A stretch of DNA of 8,874 nucleotides from NCBI GenBank assembly GCA_003105285.1, contig PQAN01000209.1:1-8874 (forward strand), written 5' to 3'. A model generated the notes under the pieces. It saw only the letters and a list, made by a program, of their open reading frames with translations. It was not told where the DNA came from and made no database searches. This DNA is from Methylocystaceae bacterium (GTDB taxonomy: Bacteria > Pseudomonadota > Alphaproteobacteria > Rhizobiales > Beijerinckiaceae). Both the position numbers and the translations under genes were made by a program. Below, in pieces: positions 1-7,231 of the stretch; positions within the stretch are counted from its first letter, which is position 1, and the number at the start of each line of letters is the position of its first letter.

Positions 1-590
1 CATCTCAAAAAGCAACTGTAATGTTACAGTTGCCGCAAGGGCCCGAGGGTATCGACCGCGTCGGCAAACGCGCCGCCGACGAGGTCAGTAAGAGCGAGCC
101 TCGGCGCGTGGCGGCGGTGGGTCAATACAGCGACGAAATCCTCCAGGTTCCGAACCCGCGCGACTTCATCCCAGGCGAGCGGTTCCTGGAATGGCAGTTT
201 CCTCTGCACACAGGCGAGGCTTTCGGCGACGCTGGCCGCGCCTTCATCTGCATCTTCGGGTTTGTCCCGGCGCTGCTGTTTGTCGCCGGCGCGCTGCCTT
301 GGCGCCGGAAACCCGAGTGCGGAGAACGTCGGCCATTGCCGAGAGGACGCGCGTCGACGTCGTCCGTCCTCGACGATGAATCGCAGCGCAAGTGTGTGGC
401 AAGTAAAAGATTTCCGCGCGCGACGCGAAGCCGGGTGCTTTCTTTGAAGTCGCCCCGGCAGTTCTTATTTCTAAGTGCAGCTTTCGATCGCCTGTGCGTG
501 GTTCGCCCCGAAGCAGTCAACGAGCGCACAATACGACCTGGGTCGTCGGAGAAGCGCCCGAATCCGCACTCTGCTCGGGCACGCATGTGA
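1..590 (+). CDS. PepSY-associated transmembrane protein, C-terminal part only (5' end outside window)
   Basis: The reading frame is open to the left edge, so the ATG at 21 is probably internal. Residues counted from that ATG, 1 to about 97, align clearly with the last 110 residues of the PepSY protein at 2816-4102. Shared blocks include VGK..ADEV, QYS, the FLEWQFPLHTGEAFGDAGRAF stretch (residues 56-75, conserved His63) and a final hydrophobic helix (about 75-93) ending in WRRK. Family members normally stop 10-20 residues after this helix. Here the frame runs on for about 90 Arg/Ser-rich residues with no recognisable domain, so the natural stop may have been lost by frameshift or decay; a neighbouring frame would end at 379. 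Expected role by family: an inner-membrane protein linked to siderophore or metal use. It is convergent with the S46 peptidase gene (31-base gap). The homology is certain; whether the gene is functional is unclear. Confidence 0.6.
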   Translation, partial: SQKATVMLQLPQGPEGIDRVGKRAADEVSKSEPRRVAAVGQYSDEILQVPNPRDFIPGERFLEWQFPLHTGEAFGDAGRAFICIFGFVPALLFVAGALPWRRKPECGERRPLPRGRASTSSVLDDESQRKCVASKRFPRATRSRVLSLKSPRQFLFLSAAFDRLCVVRPEAVNERTIRPGSSEKRPNPHSARARM

Positions 591-621
591 AAGAAGCGAG
601 ACCGAGCCAAGTCGGTAGCGA

Positions 622-2775
622 TCAGCGATCGCCTCTCAGCAGCTCCCGGACGAGGTGAGGCGCGTCGTAGACCGAAGCGAGAGCCTCGACCACCGCCGCC
701 GCCGCGACATGCGCGGCCCGTCGTGGTTTTCCCGCGTCATATGCGCAGTCGGACGCCGTCGCTCCTTCCGTCGCGCCGGGACCGAAGACCACGCCGACGA
801 GCCGCCCTTCTGCGTCGACCGTCGCACTTCCGGAATGGCCGGCGACGACGTCCGCCGTGCTGACGAAGTCGAGCGTGACCGCGCTGTCCAGCCGTTCGCC
901 GTGGCGCGACCATCGAGGCGGAGTCGTCTCGCCCGAACCATCGCGATCCGATCGAGCGAAATAGGCGCCGATCGGCGTGAAGGCGGGGACCGTCGCTCCC
1001 CCTCGACTCCAGCCTTCGACGACGCCGAAGCCGAAACGAATAGTGCGCGTCGCGTCCGGATAGGCCGCATCCTTCGCGACCGAGGCCGCCGCTCGTCTCG
1101 CGCGCGCTCCCTCGGAGCGGAGCAGGCTCTCGCTCGCGCGCAGCGCTTCGCCGATCGCGCTTTCTTCGCGCTCCATGTCGCGCAGCGCGGCGAGCAAGGG
1201 ATCGGACGTCGCATCGAAATCCGCGCGATCCAGAGCATAGAGCGCTCGGCGGAATTCTCTGTCGCCCAGCCGCGTGCCGCGTATGAGCTCGGTCGCGCGC
1301 CGCTCGGGAGATGCGCCGCCGAGCGCGGCGCGCGCGATCGGATGCTCCGCGCCGAGCGCTTCGACGACGGATTCGAAGAAGGATGCGAGGTGGGCGGCTT
1401 CGATGCCGAGGTCGACCGGCTCAGGATCCAACAGCCAGCTCTCGAGATCGGCGCGATCCTTCTCGCGATAGCCGGCCATGCGGCTCTCCTCCGGCAGCTC
1501 CCGCTGGCGGCGCAGCGTCAAGAATGTTTTCCCGTAGGAATAGAGCGTCGGCGCGAACTCGAGGCCGAAGGGCAGGTCGGCAACATATTTCTGCCAGGGC
1601 GGCGGTCCTCGCAAGCCCAGCAGCTCGCCGCGGAACATGTCCTCGCGGCGCTCCGACCAGAGCTCGTCCAGCGTTTCGAAGGCGGCGAGCGACGCTGCGT
1701 CGTTCCTCTCGGCGAGCGCGTCCCGAACGCGGCGCTCCGCGGCGACGCGCGCGCTGTAAAAGCGTTCGTCTTGGAACGATGCGAGACGATCCTCCGCGAT
1801 CATGCGCATGAAGGCGGTCTTCGCGATCAGCCGCTCGACCGCTCTCGCCTGCTCGCCGCCTGGCGCGGCGAAGGCGGCGAGCCGGGAATGCAGCCTCGCA
1901 TATGCTTTGACCCAATGCGGCAGGTCGACGTGGCGCTGCGCTTCCAGCTCCGGGACGGTGACGCGCCGGTTCGAGCGCGTCGGCGCGCCGCCGACGAAGA
2001 TCGGCTCGCCCTCGGCGGGCGTGCGAGCCGACAGCCTGAGGAAATGCTGGGGATGGGCGGGGACGTCATTCTCGTAAGCGCGAACCAGCGCCACGTCGAA
2101 CGCGGGCGCCGGATGATCGTCGGGGCGCTGAGCAGCCGCGGCCTCGGGCGCGAAAACGAGGCGTATGTCCAAATAGCGGCGATGGACGTAGAGGATATAG
2201 CGCGCCCCTGCGTCGAGCGCGACGACTTCGGCCGAGGTTCCCGGCGCGGACGACGCGCCGCGCTCGATTTCGGCGATCATCTCTCGCCTCATGCGTTCGG
2301 CGTCGCCGCCGACCGCCGAAACCGGGACGCGCGCGACGACGCGTTCGGTCACATCCGCGCCCGAGACGACCGCGTCGAGCGACAGGCCGGGGATTTTCAG
2401 CTCCTCTTCCGTGCGATGCGCGACATAGCCGTCGCGGCCGATGTTGCGATCCGGCGCGTCCAGCAGAGCGAAAACGTGTCGGGGAATGACGTGACGATTC
2501 GTCAGGACGAGGCCGTCGGCGCTGACGAAGGAGCCGGAACCGCCGATGTAGACGTCGAAGCGCTTGCTGTTGAATCGCACGGTCGCTTTTTGCAGATGGT
2601 CGAGCCATTCCGGCTTCAGCCGGACTCCGTATTTGCTGGCGATTTCTTCGACGGGAGCCTGCGAAAAAAGCCAGAAGCCTTCCTCGGCGCGAGCCTCGAC
2701 CATGATCCACGACAGAAGCATCGCCGACGCCAGCCGGAAGGCCGTTCTGCAATGAGAAAAAATCCGAATCGACAT
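622..2775 (-). CDS. S46-family serine peptidase (dipeptidyl-peptidase 7/11-like), periplasmic
   Basis: Numbering here is from an upstream GTG at 2802 (726 residues). The preferred start is ATG codon 10 at 2775, because GGAG lies 6 bases before it and it begins a better signal peptide ending near ARA/EEG (residue 40); this gives 717 residues, the usual S46 length. Family signs: the mature N-terminus EEGFWLFSQAP, PEWLDHLQKATVRFN, and GSGSFVSADGLVLTNRHV with catalytic His104. Catalytic Asp236 lies in FDVALVRAYEND and catalytic Ser657 in AGHSGSATVDAEGRLVG. S46 enzymes release dipeptides from peptide N-termini in the periplasm. Oddities: the usual NHHC reads NRHV, GGNSGS reads AGHSGS, the FD(G/R)N specificity segment reads FGPG, and the Asn-Trp amine-binding motif before the Asp is not recognisable. 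The exopeptidase activity is therefore uncertain although the triad is intact. It is the last gene of the putative metal-uptake operon, 40 bases behind the PepSY gene. Confidence 0.88.
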   Translation of the reverse strand: MSIRIFSHCRTAFRLASAMLLSWIMVEARAEEGFWLFSQAPVEEIASKYGVRLKPEWLDHLQKATVRFNSKRFDVYIGGSGSFVSADGLVLTNRHVIPRHVFALLDAPDRNIGRDGYVAHRTEEELKIPGLSLDAVVSGADVTERVVARVPVSAVGGDAERMRREMIAEIERGASSAPGTSAEVVALDAGARYILYVHRRYLDIRLVFAPEAAAAQRPDDHPAPAFDVALVRAYENDVPAHPQHFLRLSARTPAEGEPIFVGGAPTRSNRRVTVPELEAQRHVDLPHWVKAYARLHSRLAAFAAPGGEQARAVERLIAKTAFMRMIAEDRLASFQDERFYSARVAAERRVRDALAERNDAASLAAFETLDELWSERREDMFRGELLGLRGPPPWQKYVADLPFGLEFAPTLYSYGKTFLTLRRQRELPEESRMAGYREKDRADLESWLLDPEPVDLGIEAAHLASFFESVVEALGAEHPIARAALGGASPERRATELIRGTRLGDREFRRALYALDRADFDATSDPLLAALRDMEREESAIGEALRASESLLRSEGARARRAAASVAKDAAYPDATRTIRFGFGVVEGWSRGGATVPAFTPIGAYFARSDRDGSGETTPPRWSRHGERLDSAVTLDFVSTADVVAGHSGSATVDAEGRLVGVVFGPGATEGATASDCAYDAGKPRRAAHVAAAAVVEALASVYDAPHLVRELLRGDR

Positions 2776-2781
2776 TTCGAG

Positions 2782-2785
2782 CTCC
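2782..2785 (-). promoter_or_regulatory. Ribosome binding site that sets the S46 peptidase start
   Basis: Reading the minus strand, GGAG is followed by six bases (CTCGAA) and ATG at 2775-2773. The upstream GTG at 2802 has only GC-rich sequence without a purine run in front of it. This favours the ATG and places the start 40 bases after the PepSY stop codon. Confidence 0.6.
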
Positions 2786-2815
2786 GATTGCGCGATCTTC
2801 ACGCGCTGCGACGAC

Positions 2816-4102
2816 TCACGCGCGACGCCGTTCGATGGCGCGGCGCGCGCGCCGCTTATGCCGCCAGTGAATGAAGCCCGTCACATAGAGAGTGAGCGGA
2901 ACCAGCCCGAACGCCAGCATGAAGGCGCGGCCAGCGTCGCCGAAAGCTTCGCCCGAATGCAAGGGATATTGCCATTCGAAAAAGTGCTCTCCTGCCGTGT
3001 AGTCGTGCGGGTCCTGCGACGCGACGACCTTGCCGCTGTATTGATCGATGACGGCGAGCCGTCCGGTTCCCGCCTGATTGACTTCGTCGTCTGCGTGTTT
3101 ACCCACGACATAGGTTCCATCGGCGCCGAGCGGGAATTGCAGCATCTGCAACCGCCCGCCGAGAAACAGCCTGTCGGCGGCGGCGGCGACGGCGTCGGGG
3201 CCGAGCGGCGAGCGGCCCTCCGCCGGCTCCGATTTCGTCTTCGTCGGCAGTTCGCGCACCGGCGAGACGAGGGAGGCCAGCGCGCGCCAGGGCGTTTTGA
3301 AATTCATATAGAGGCCCGAAAAAATCGAGACGACGAGCACGAGTCCGAGAACGGCGCCGACCGTCTTGTGGACGTCGTAGACGAGGCGTTCCGGCGCAGC
3401 GTTGGCCTTGACGCCGATCGCGCTTTTCCACTTGCCGCGCTTCGGCCACCAGAGCGCCAGTCCGGCGATCGTCGAGACGAGCAGGAACATCCCGACCGCC
3501 GCGATGGCGAGCCGCCCGAACGGCTCCCACAGCAGCGCGCAATGCAGGCTCATCATCATATAGACGAAGGGCTGTGAGAACGGCTCGCTCATCTTGCTCT
3601 GCAGGCGCTCGCCGGTGATCTTCGCGCGATAGGGATCGACGAAAATCGTATGTCCTTCGATCTTGGAGAGATCGAACTTCGGCTTGTCACTGTCCGTCAA
3701 ATTCGCCCTGTCGGGCAGGCCGGCAATATAGGCGACCCAGATCGCGCTGTGGCGATGGCGGGGGAGTTTCATGAAGATCGGCGAATTGGTCGACGGCGCG
3801 ACGCCCGGCGGCATAAGCGCCCGCGCGGCGCCGAAAATCTCGCCGAGCGGCCTGTATGACGCGTCGGCCGATGGCGGCGCGACAGTCATGATATCCGCGT
3901 TCAACCATTCGTCGATATCCTCCCAGAATGCGAGGACGCTGCCGGTGAGGCCAGCGACGACGAGATAGGCGCCGGCGACGAGGCCGACCCAACGATGGAG
4001 CGCCGTCCAGAACTTGCGCGCGCGCCCCTTGCGGACGTCGGCGCGCGAAGCGCGGACAGACGATTGCGGCACGCCGTCGATCGATGTTTCGCCGATGCTC
4101 AT
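2816..4102 (-). CDS. PepSY-associated transmembrane protein (PiuB-like, metal/siderophore linked)
   Basis: This is a 428-residue inner-membrane protein of the PepSY_TM family, close to normal family length. Four hydrophobic helices are visible at about 37-60, 197-219, 246-266 and 391-413, with two large periplasmic loops. Conserved histidines sit at or near the helices: His36 in ALHRWVGL, His187 in MMSLHCALL, His245 in VYDVHKTVG and His382 in YPLHSGEAFG. The ends are basic (RKGRARKFW; WRHKRRARRAIERRRA). Family members are commonly found beside TonB-dependent siderophore receptors and are thought to help release or reduce imported metal, but the biochemistry is not settled. The ATG is preceded by seven A residues, with GAGG 12 bases upstream. 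It lies 159 bases after the receptor stop and 40 bases before the S46 start, so co-transcription is likely. A paralogous C-terminal fragment lies at 1-590 on the other strand. Confidence 0.9.
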   Translation of the reverse strand: MSIGETSIDGVPQSSVRASRADVRKGRARKFWTALHRWVGLVAGAYLVVAGLTGSVLAFWEDIDEWLNADIMTVAPPSADASYRPLGEIFGAARALMPPGVAPSTNSPIFMKLPRHRHSAIWVAYIAGLPDRANLTDSDKPKFDLSKIEGHTIFVDPYRAKITGERLQSKMSEPFSQPFVYMMMSLHCALLWEPFGRLAIAAVGMFLLVSTIAGLALWWPKRGKWKSAIGVKANAAPERLVYDVHKTVGAVLGLVLVVSIFSGLYMNFKTPWRALASLVSPVRELPTKTKSEPAEGRSPLGPDAVAAAADRLFLGGRLQMLQFPLGADGTYVVGKHADDEVNQAGTGRLAVIDQYSGKVVASQDPHDYTAGEHFFEWQYPLHSGEAFGDAGRAFMLAFGLVPLTLYVTGFIHWRHKRRARRAIERRRA

Positions 4103-4159
4103 TTTTTTTCCGTTCCTCTTCGCTCCGCCGCGAACGGCGCCGGCTACGACAATTTCGAC

Positions 4160-4194
4160 GCGAATGTCGTCGCCGAAACGCCGACGACATTCGC
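4160..4194. repeat. Perfect 13-bp inverted repeat between receptor and PepSY genes
   Basis: Arms 4160-4172 (GCGAATGTCGTCG) and 4182-4194 (CGACGACATTCGC) are exact reverse complements around a 9-base loop. On the minus strand the transcript would form a strong hairpin about 70 bases after the receptor stop and about 57 bases before the PepSY start. It is not followed by a clear T-run on either strand, so it is not a standard intrinsic terminator. It may be an mRNA-stabilising 3' hairpin, a partial attenuator or a protein-binding palindrome. Confidence 0.65.
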
Positions 4195-4261
4195 ATTCTC
4201 GTCGCGACGCGTTTCGTCAGAATTACATCCGACGGATGCGCGGATCGCTTTCGTGAAACCG

Positions 4262-6508
4262 TCAGTATTCGACGCGGATCGACCCTTTGAAACTGCGAGG
4301 CGCGCCGGCGAAGATCGCGAACGCCGCAGCGCTCGCCGCCGGGTAGTAGCGGGTGTCGGCGAGATTATCGACATTGAACTGAAGCTTGATCGTCGCTCCT
4401 TGGTATTTGAAATCGTAGCCGGCCATCAGTCCGATCGTCGCATAGCCGGGAAGCTGGATGTCGTTGGCGTTGTCGCCCTGCCGGACGCCGCGCGCGACGA
4501 CGCCTCCGCCGAATTTCAGGCCGCGCCAATCGCCATCCTGGAATTCGTAGGTCGTCCAGAGACTGCCGCTGTGACGCGGCACATTGTAGAGCGTATGGCC
4601 CTTGTTTCCGAAGAGGCTGACGACGACGCCGTTCGAATCCGTCAGCCGGCCGTTGTCTTTGGTGATGAGCGAGTCGATATAGGAATAGCCGCCGATCACC
4701 TTCCAGCCAGGCAGGATTTCGCCGGCCACGTCCAACTCGACGCCCCGATTGCGCACTTCGCCGACGGCGACGCGATAGCCTTGCGCGGCGAGCACGGGAT
4801 CCGGATTCGGGGCGGGAATATTCTGTTTCGTCAGGTAATAGTACGCGATCGTCGCTGTGAGGCGCTTGTCGAACCATTCGGTCTTGACGCCCACTTCCCA
4901 TTGCTGCGCGGTCTGCGGCGGCAAGGGATTTTTCGCGCCGACATTGGAGGCGCCGAAATTGGTGAGGTAGGACCCGTAGAGGCTCGCCTCTTCGATCGGC
5001 CGCCAGAGCAGGCCGAAGCGCGGCGAGACTTTCTGCGAATCGTCGTTGGTCTGTCGCGTGACGACATTGTAGGTCGTGGCGTGGTCGTAGCGCAGGCCGG
5101 CGAGCAGGAAGAAGTCGTGAGGCAGCTTCACCTGATCCTGCAGATAGAACCCGTACCAGTTCTCGCGGAACGCCGTGTCATTCCTCGTCTTCGGATCGAA
5201 GGCGGAGGTCGGAAAGGACGTATGGACGGGCGCGATGAGATTGAGCGGGGGGATATAACAGAAGCAGGAAAAGTCGAGGCTCGGCGTCAGAATATGGCCG
5301 TTCACGTCGAGATGCTGAAAGTCGCCGCCGAGCAGGAGCGTATGACTCGTATCGAGTATATCGAACTTCCCGGTTAGATCGAGATTGGTGAAATAAGTGT
5401 GGGTGTTCCACGCCGGGAGGGCCACGGCGATGCGATCCGCGGACGTCGCGCGGCCCGGCAGGGGCAGCTTGAAGATGTTTATTCCGAGCTCGCCGGCGGT
5501 CTGGCTCGTCAGATCGACGAACTCCGCCTGGAAGCGATGCTTGATGTTCCAATCCTGGGCGAAATCGTGCGAAAAATGATAGCCGACGACGATATCGTCG
5601 GAATTGCCTCGCGACCAGGGATCGGAGGTGTTGAATCCACGGGGCAGAAACGACAAGGGTCGCGCGCCATAGGCGAGCGAGGCCGGCTGGCTGTTCACGA
5701 GGCCGGGAATCGCGTAGCCCTTGGGGAAATTGGCCGACTTATAATCCAGATAGACGTCGAGCTGCGTGCGCGCGTCGAGATTCCATCGCAGGACCGGCGC
5801 GATGAAAATGTTCCGGTTCCCGGAAAACTCGAAAAAGTCGTGATTGTTCTCATAGGCGAAATTGAAGCGATAGAGCAGCGCATCGTCCTTTGTGATCGGT
5901 CCGGTCGCGTCGACCGTCGTGCGATAGGAGCCCCACGAGCCGGCCTGCTGCTGCACGGCATAGAAGGGAGCGGCCTGGGGCTTCTTCATGACGAGATTGA
6001 TGATGCCGCCCGGCTCAGCGCGCCCATAGAGAATCGAGGCCGGACCTTTCAGCACTTCGATCCGATCGACATTGGCGATGTTCTCGCCACCCGAGTTCTG
6101 CTCGATGCTGTTCATGCGCACGCCGTCGCGGTAATAGTCATAGGTCTGAAAACCGCGAATGTAGAACTGCTCGACGCCGCCAGAAGCGAGAGACGGAACG
6201 GCGATCACGCCGCTCACATTCTCCACCGCACGCGGAATCGTCGTTGCCTGCTCATCCTGCAAGACCTGCTGTGGCACGATCTGGATCGACGCCGGCGTCT
6301 CCATGATCGGCGTAGCGGTCTTCAGCGCTGTCGAGGCGCTTTGCGGACGATAGGTCGCCTTGTCGTCGGCCGGCGGCGCACGGTCGTCGCGCCGAGCGGC
6401 GCCGATATCGATGGCCGGCAAAGTCTCTTGCGCCCAGGCGGCAGATGAAAGCAAGGCGAGCGTCAAGGCGCCGGCGGAGGCGCCGCGCGACAGAATGGGG
6501 CTGAACAT
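4262..6508 (-). CDS. TonB-dependent siderophore receptor
   Basis: This 748-residue outer-membrane receptor imports ferric-siderophore-type ligands using TonB energy. A signal peptide with an AWA cleavage site ends at about residue 26, followed by a possible TonB box in LPAIDIG (30-36). The plug domain covers about 65-177 and contains the classic ETPASIQIVP, FYIRGF, YRDGVR, IEVLKGPASILYGRAEPGG and INLVMKKP motifs. The rest is a beta-barrel with typical strand patterns (LQDQVKL, LLAGLRYDH, SPRFGLLWRP, YGSYLTNFG, EVGVKTEWF, RGVELDVAGEILPGW) and a C-terminal FNVDNLADTRYYP strand ending in aromatic Tyr748. There is no N-terminal STN signalling domain, so FecI/FecR-type signalling is unlikely. A Cys415-x-Cys417 pair lies in a presumed external loop. 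The start is well supported: AGGAG sits 6 bases before the ATG. It is the second gene of the operon, 78 bases after the DUF2946 gene. The ligand is unknown; the motifs resemble siderophore receptors more than the OprC/NosA copper type. Confidence 0.95.
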   Translation of the reverse strand: MFSPILSRGASAGALTLALLSSAAWAQETLPAIDIGAARRDDRAPPADDKATYRPQSASTALKTATPIMETPASIQIVPQQVLQDEQATTIPRAVENVSGVIAVPSLASGGVEQFYIRGFQTYDYYRDGVRMNSIEQNSGGENIANVDRIEVLKGPASILYGRAEPGGIINLVMKKPQAAPFYAVQQQAGSWGSYRTTVDATGPITKDDALLYRFNFAYENNHDFFEFSGNRNIFIAPVLRWNLDARTQLDVYLDYKSANFPKGYAIPGLVNSQPASLAYGARPLSFLPRGFNTSDPWSRGNSDDIVVGYHFSHDFAQDWNIKHRFQAEFVDLTSQTAGELGINIFKLPLPGRATSADRIAVALPAWNTHTYFTNLDLTGKFDILDTSHTLLLGGDFQHLDVNGHILTPSLDFSCFCYIPPLNLIAPVHTSFPTSAFDPKTRNDTAFRENWYGFYLQDQVKLPHDFFLLAGLRYDHATTYNVVTRQTNDDSQKVSPRFGLLWRPIEEASLYGSYLTNFGASNVGAKNPLPPQTAQQWEVGVKTEWFDKRLTATIAYYYLTKQNIPAPNPDPVLAAQGYRVAVGEVRNRGVELDVAGEILPGWKVIGGYSYIDSLITKDNGRLTDSNGVVVSLFGNKGHTLYNVPRHSGSLWTTYEFQDGDWRGLKFGGGVVARGVRQGDNANDIQLPGYATIGLMAGYDFKYQGATIKLQFNVDNLADTRYYPAASAAAFAIFAGAPRSFKGSIRVEY

Positions 6509-6561
6509 GGAACTCTCCTGATGCGGGCCGGAGGCGCTGCAAGACCGATAGAGGTGAGCAG

Positions 6562-6577
6562 AACGGCAGGGGCCGTT
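6562..6577. repeat. Short hairpin between DUF2946-type gene and receptor gene
   Basis: AACGGC (6562-6567) and GCCGTT (6572-6577) form a 6-bp stem with a 4-base loop, 9 bases downstream of the minus-strand stop at 6587. No T-run follows in the minus direction, so read-through into the receptor gene is expected. It may be a processing or attenuation site; it is short enough to be chance in GC-rich DNA. Confidence 0.3.
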
Positions 6578-6586
6578 TTCGACGGT

Positions 6587-7003
6587 TCAGGAGACGAATG
6601 GCGGAGGCGCGCGCGAGGACCAGGAACTGGCGAAGCTCGCCGGCATGGCCGACGCATCGTCGACGAGCGGCGCCGTCCGCCGCGCCGTTTCGCGCGGCGG
6701 GACAAAAATTACGCTGCGCGGCGGGACGATCCGGTCCAGGGCCGGCCCGTGACTGCAGAACGGACACAGCGAACAATCTGCGCTATGATGGCCTCCATGC
6801 GAGGGAGCGCCGTCATCGCCGGGACTCTCGGCTTCGCATAATGGCGCGGCGACGAGCGAGAAGACCTGCCGGCTTTCGTGAGAAAGCGCCGCCGCGTTCG
6901 GGATGGCCGCCGCGGCAAAGATGCGCAGCAGGAACAGGCACAGGACCACTGCGCCGAAGAGGCTTCGCCGCCGATATGGCCTCCTCGCCTGCGTGCGCGA
7001 CAT
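6587..7003 (-). CDS. Small Cys/His-rich exported or membrane-anchored protein, DUF2946-like
   Basis: This 138-residue protein has a strongly basic start (RRPYRRR, residues 7-13), one hydrophobic segment (about 15-38) and a non-cytoplasmic Cys/His cluster: Cys56, then HGGHHSADCSLCPFCSH (69-85), with cysteines at 77, 80 and 83 and histidines at 69, 72, 73 and 85. The C-terminus is Pro/Arg/Ser-rich and low in complexity. Size, layout and the H..CxxCxxC centre match the DUF2946 type, small proteins often seen next to TonB-dependent receptors and PepSY proteins in metal-uptake loci. Metal binding (copper, iron or zinc) is an inference from the ligands. RRSLF at 12-16 resembles a weak twin-arginine motif but may just be the basic n-region. 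It is the first gene of the minus-strand operon; the start is preceded by GGGG and GGGAG runs. The exact family assignment is moderate. Confidence 0.75.
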   Translation of the reverse strand: MSRTQARRPYRRRSLFGAVVLCLFLLRIFAAAAIPNAAALSHESRQVFSLVAAPLCEAESPGDDGAPSHGGHHSADCSLCPFCSHGPALDRIVPPRSVIFVPPRETARRTAPLVDDASAMPASFASSWSSRAPPPFVS

Positions 7004-7231
7004 GATCCCCGTTCGCTCCCTTCGCCGTACCGGTGCCGTCAGCAGTTCTACCGACCCAAGCTTTCATGAAGATAACATGGAAAGAACACGGATGTTTTTG
7101 CTGGCGCCGTGGCAATTTTGCTGCAATTCTTCCGATGCTCGCGTGGCGGAGCTCTCGGCCGGAGATCGGTTCGCGGCGATGAAATCGATTACCGCCGATG
7201 GCGAGCGGTCCTCGCGTTGGAGGATGATCGG
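7004..7231. promoter_or_regulatory. Divergent promoter region between metal operon and response regulator
   Basis: This 228-base spacer between divergent starts must hold the operon promoter (minus) and the regulator promoter (plus). It is more AT-rich in its middle (about 7050-7130) than its surroundings. GCAATT occurs at 7112-7117 and again at 7123-7128, an 11-base direct repeat, the period typical of binding sites for OmpR/PhoB-family regulators. TTTTGCT also occurs twice (7096-7102 and 7116-7122). No convincing Fur box or full sigma-70 promoter was found by eye. No additional gene is supported here. Confidence 0.45.

Noticed and set aside
601..616. ACCGA...TCGGT stem between convergent genes as terminator
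   Set aside because: There are only 5 base pairs and no T-run on either strand; not enough to call a terminator.
655..2874. 739-codon open frame on the plus strand
   Set aside because: It lies opposite the S46 and PepSY genes. The protein is Arg-rich without any recognisable domain, as expected for the antisense frame of GC-rich coding DNA.
4226..4238. CATCCGACGGATG palindrome near the receptor stop
   Set aside because: The 6-bp arms with a single central base are too tight for a hairpin and too short to claim as an operator.
3995..5377. 460-codon open frame on the plus strand
   Set aside because: It is antisense to the PepSY gene start and the receptor C-terminus. No family features were seen; the receptor on the other strand is unmistakable.
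5399..6448. 349-codon open frame on the plus strand
   Set aside because: It is antisense to the receptor plug and barrel. Composition is typical of a shadow frame.
7004..7231. Fur box or other iron-responsive operator
   Set aside because: Scanned for GATAAT-type repeats; only an isolated GATAA (7071-7075) was found, not a paired site.
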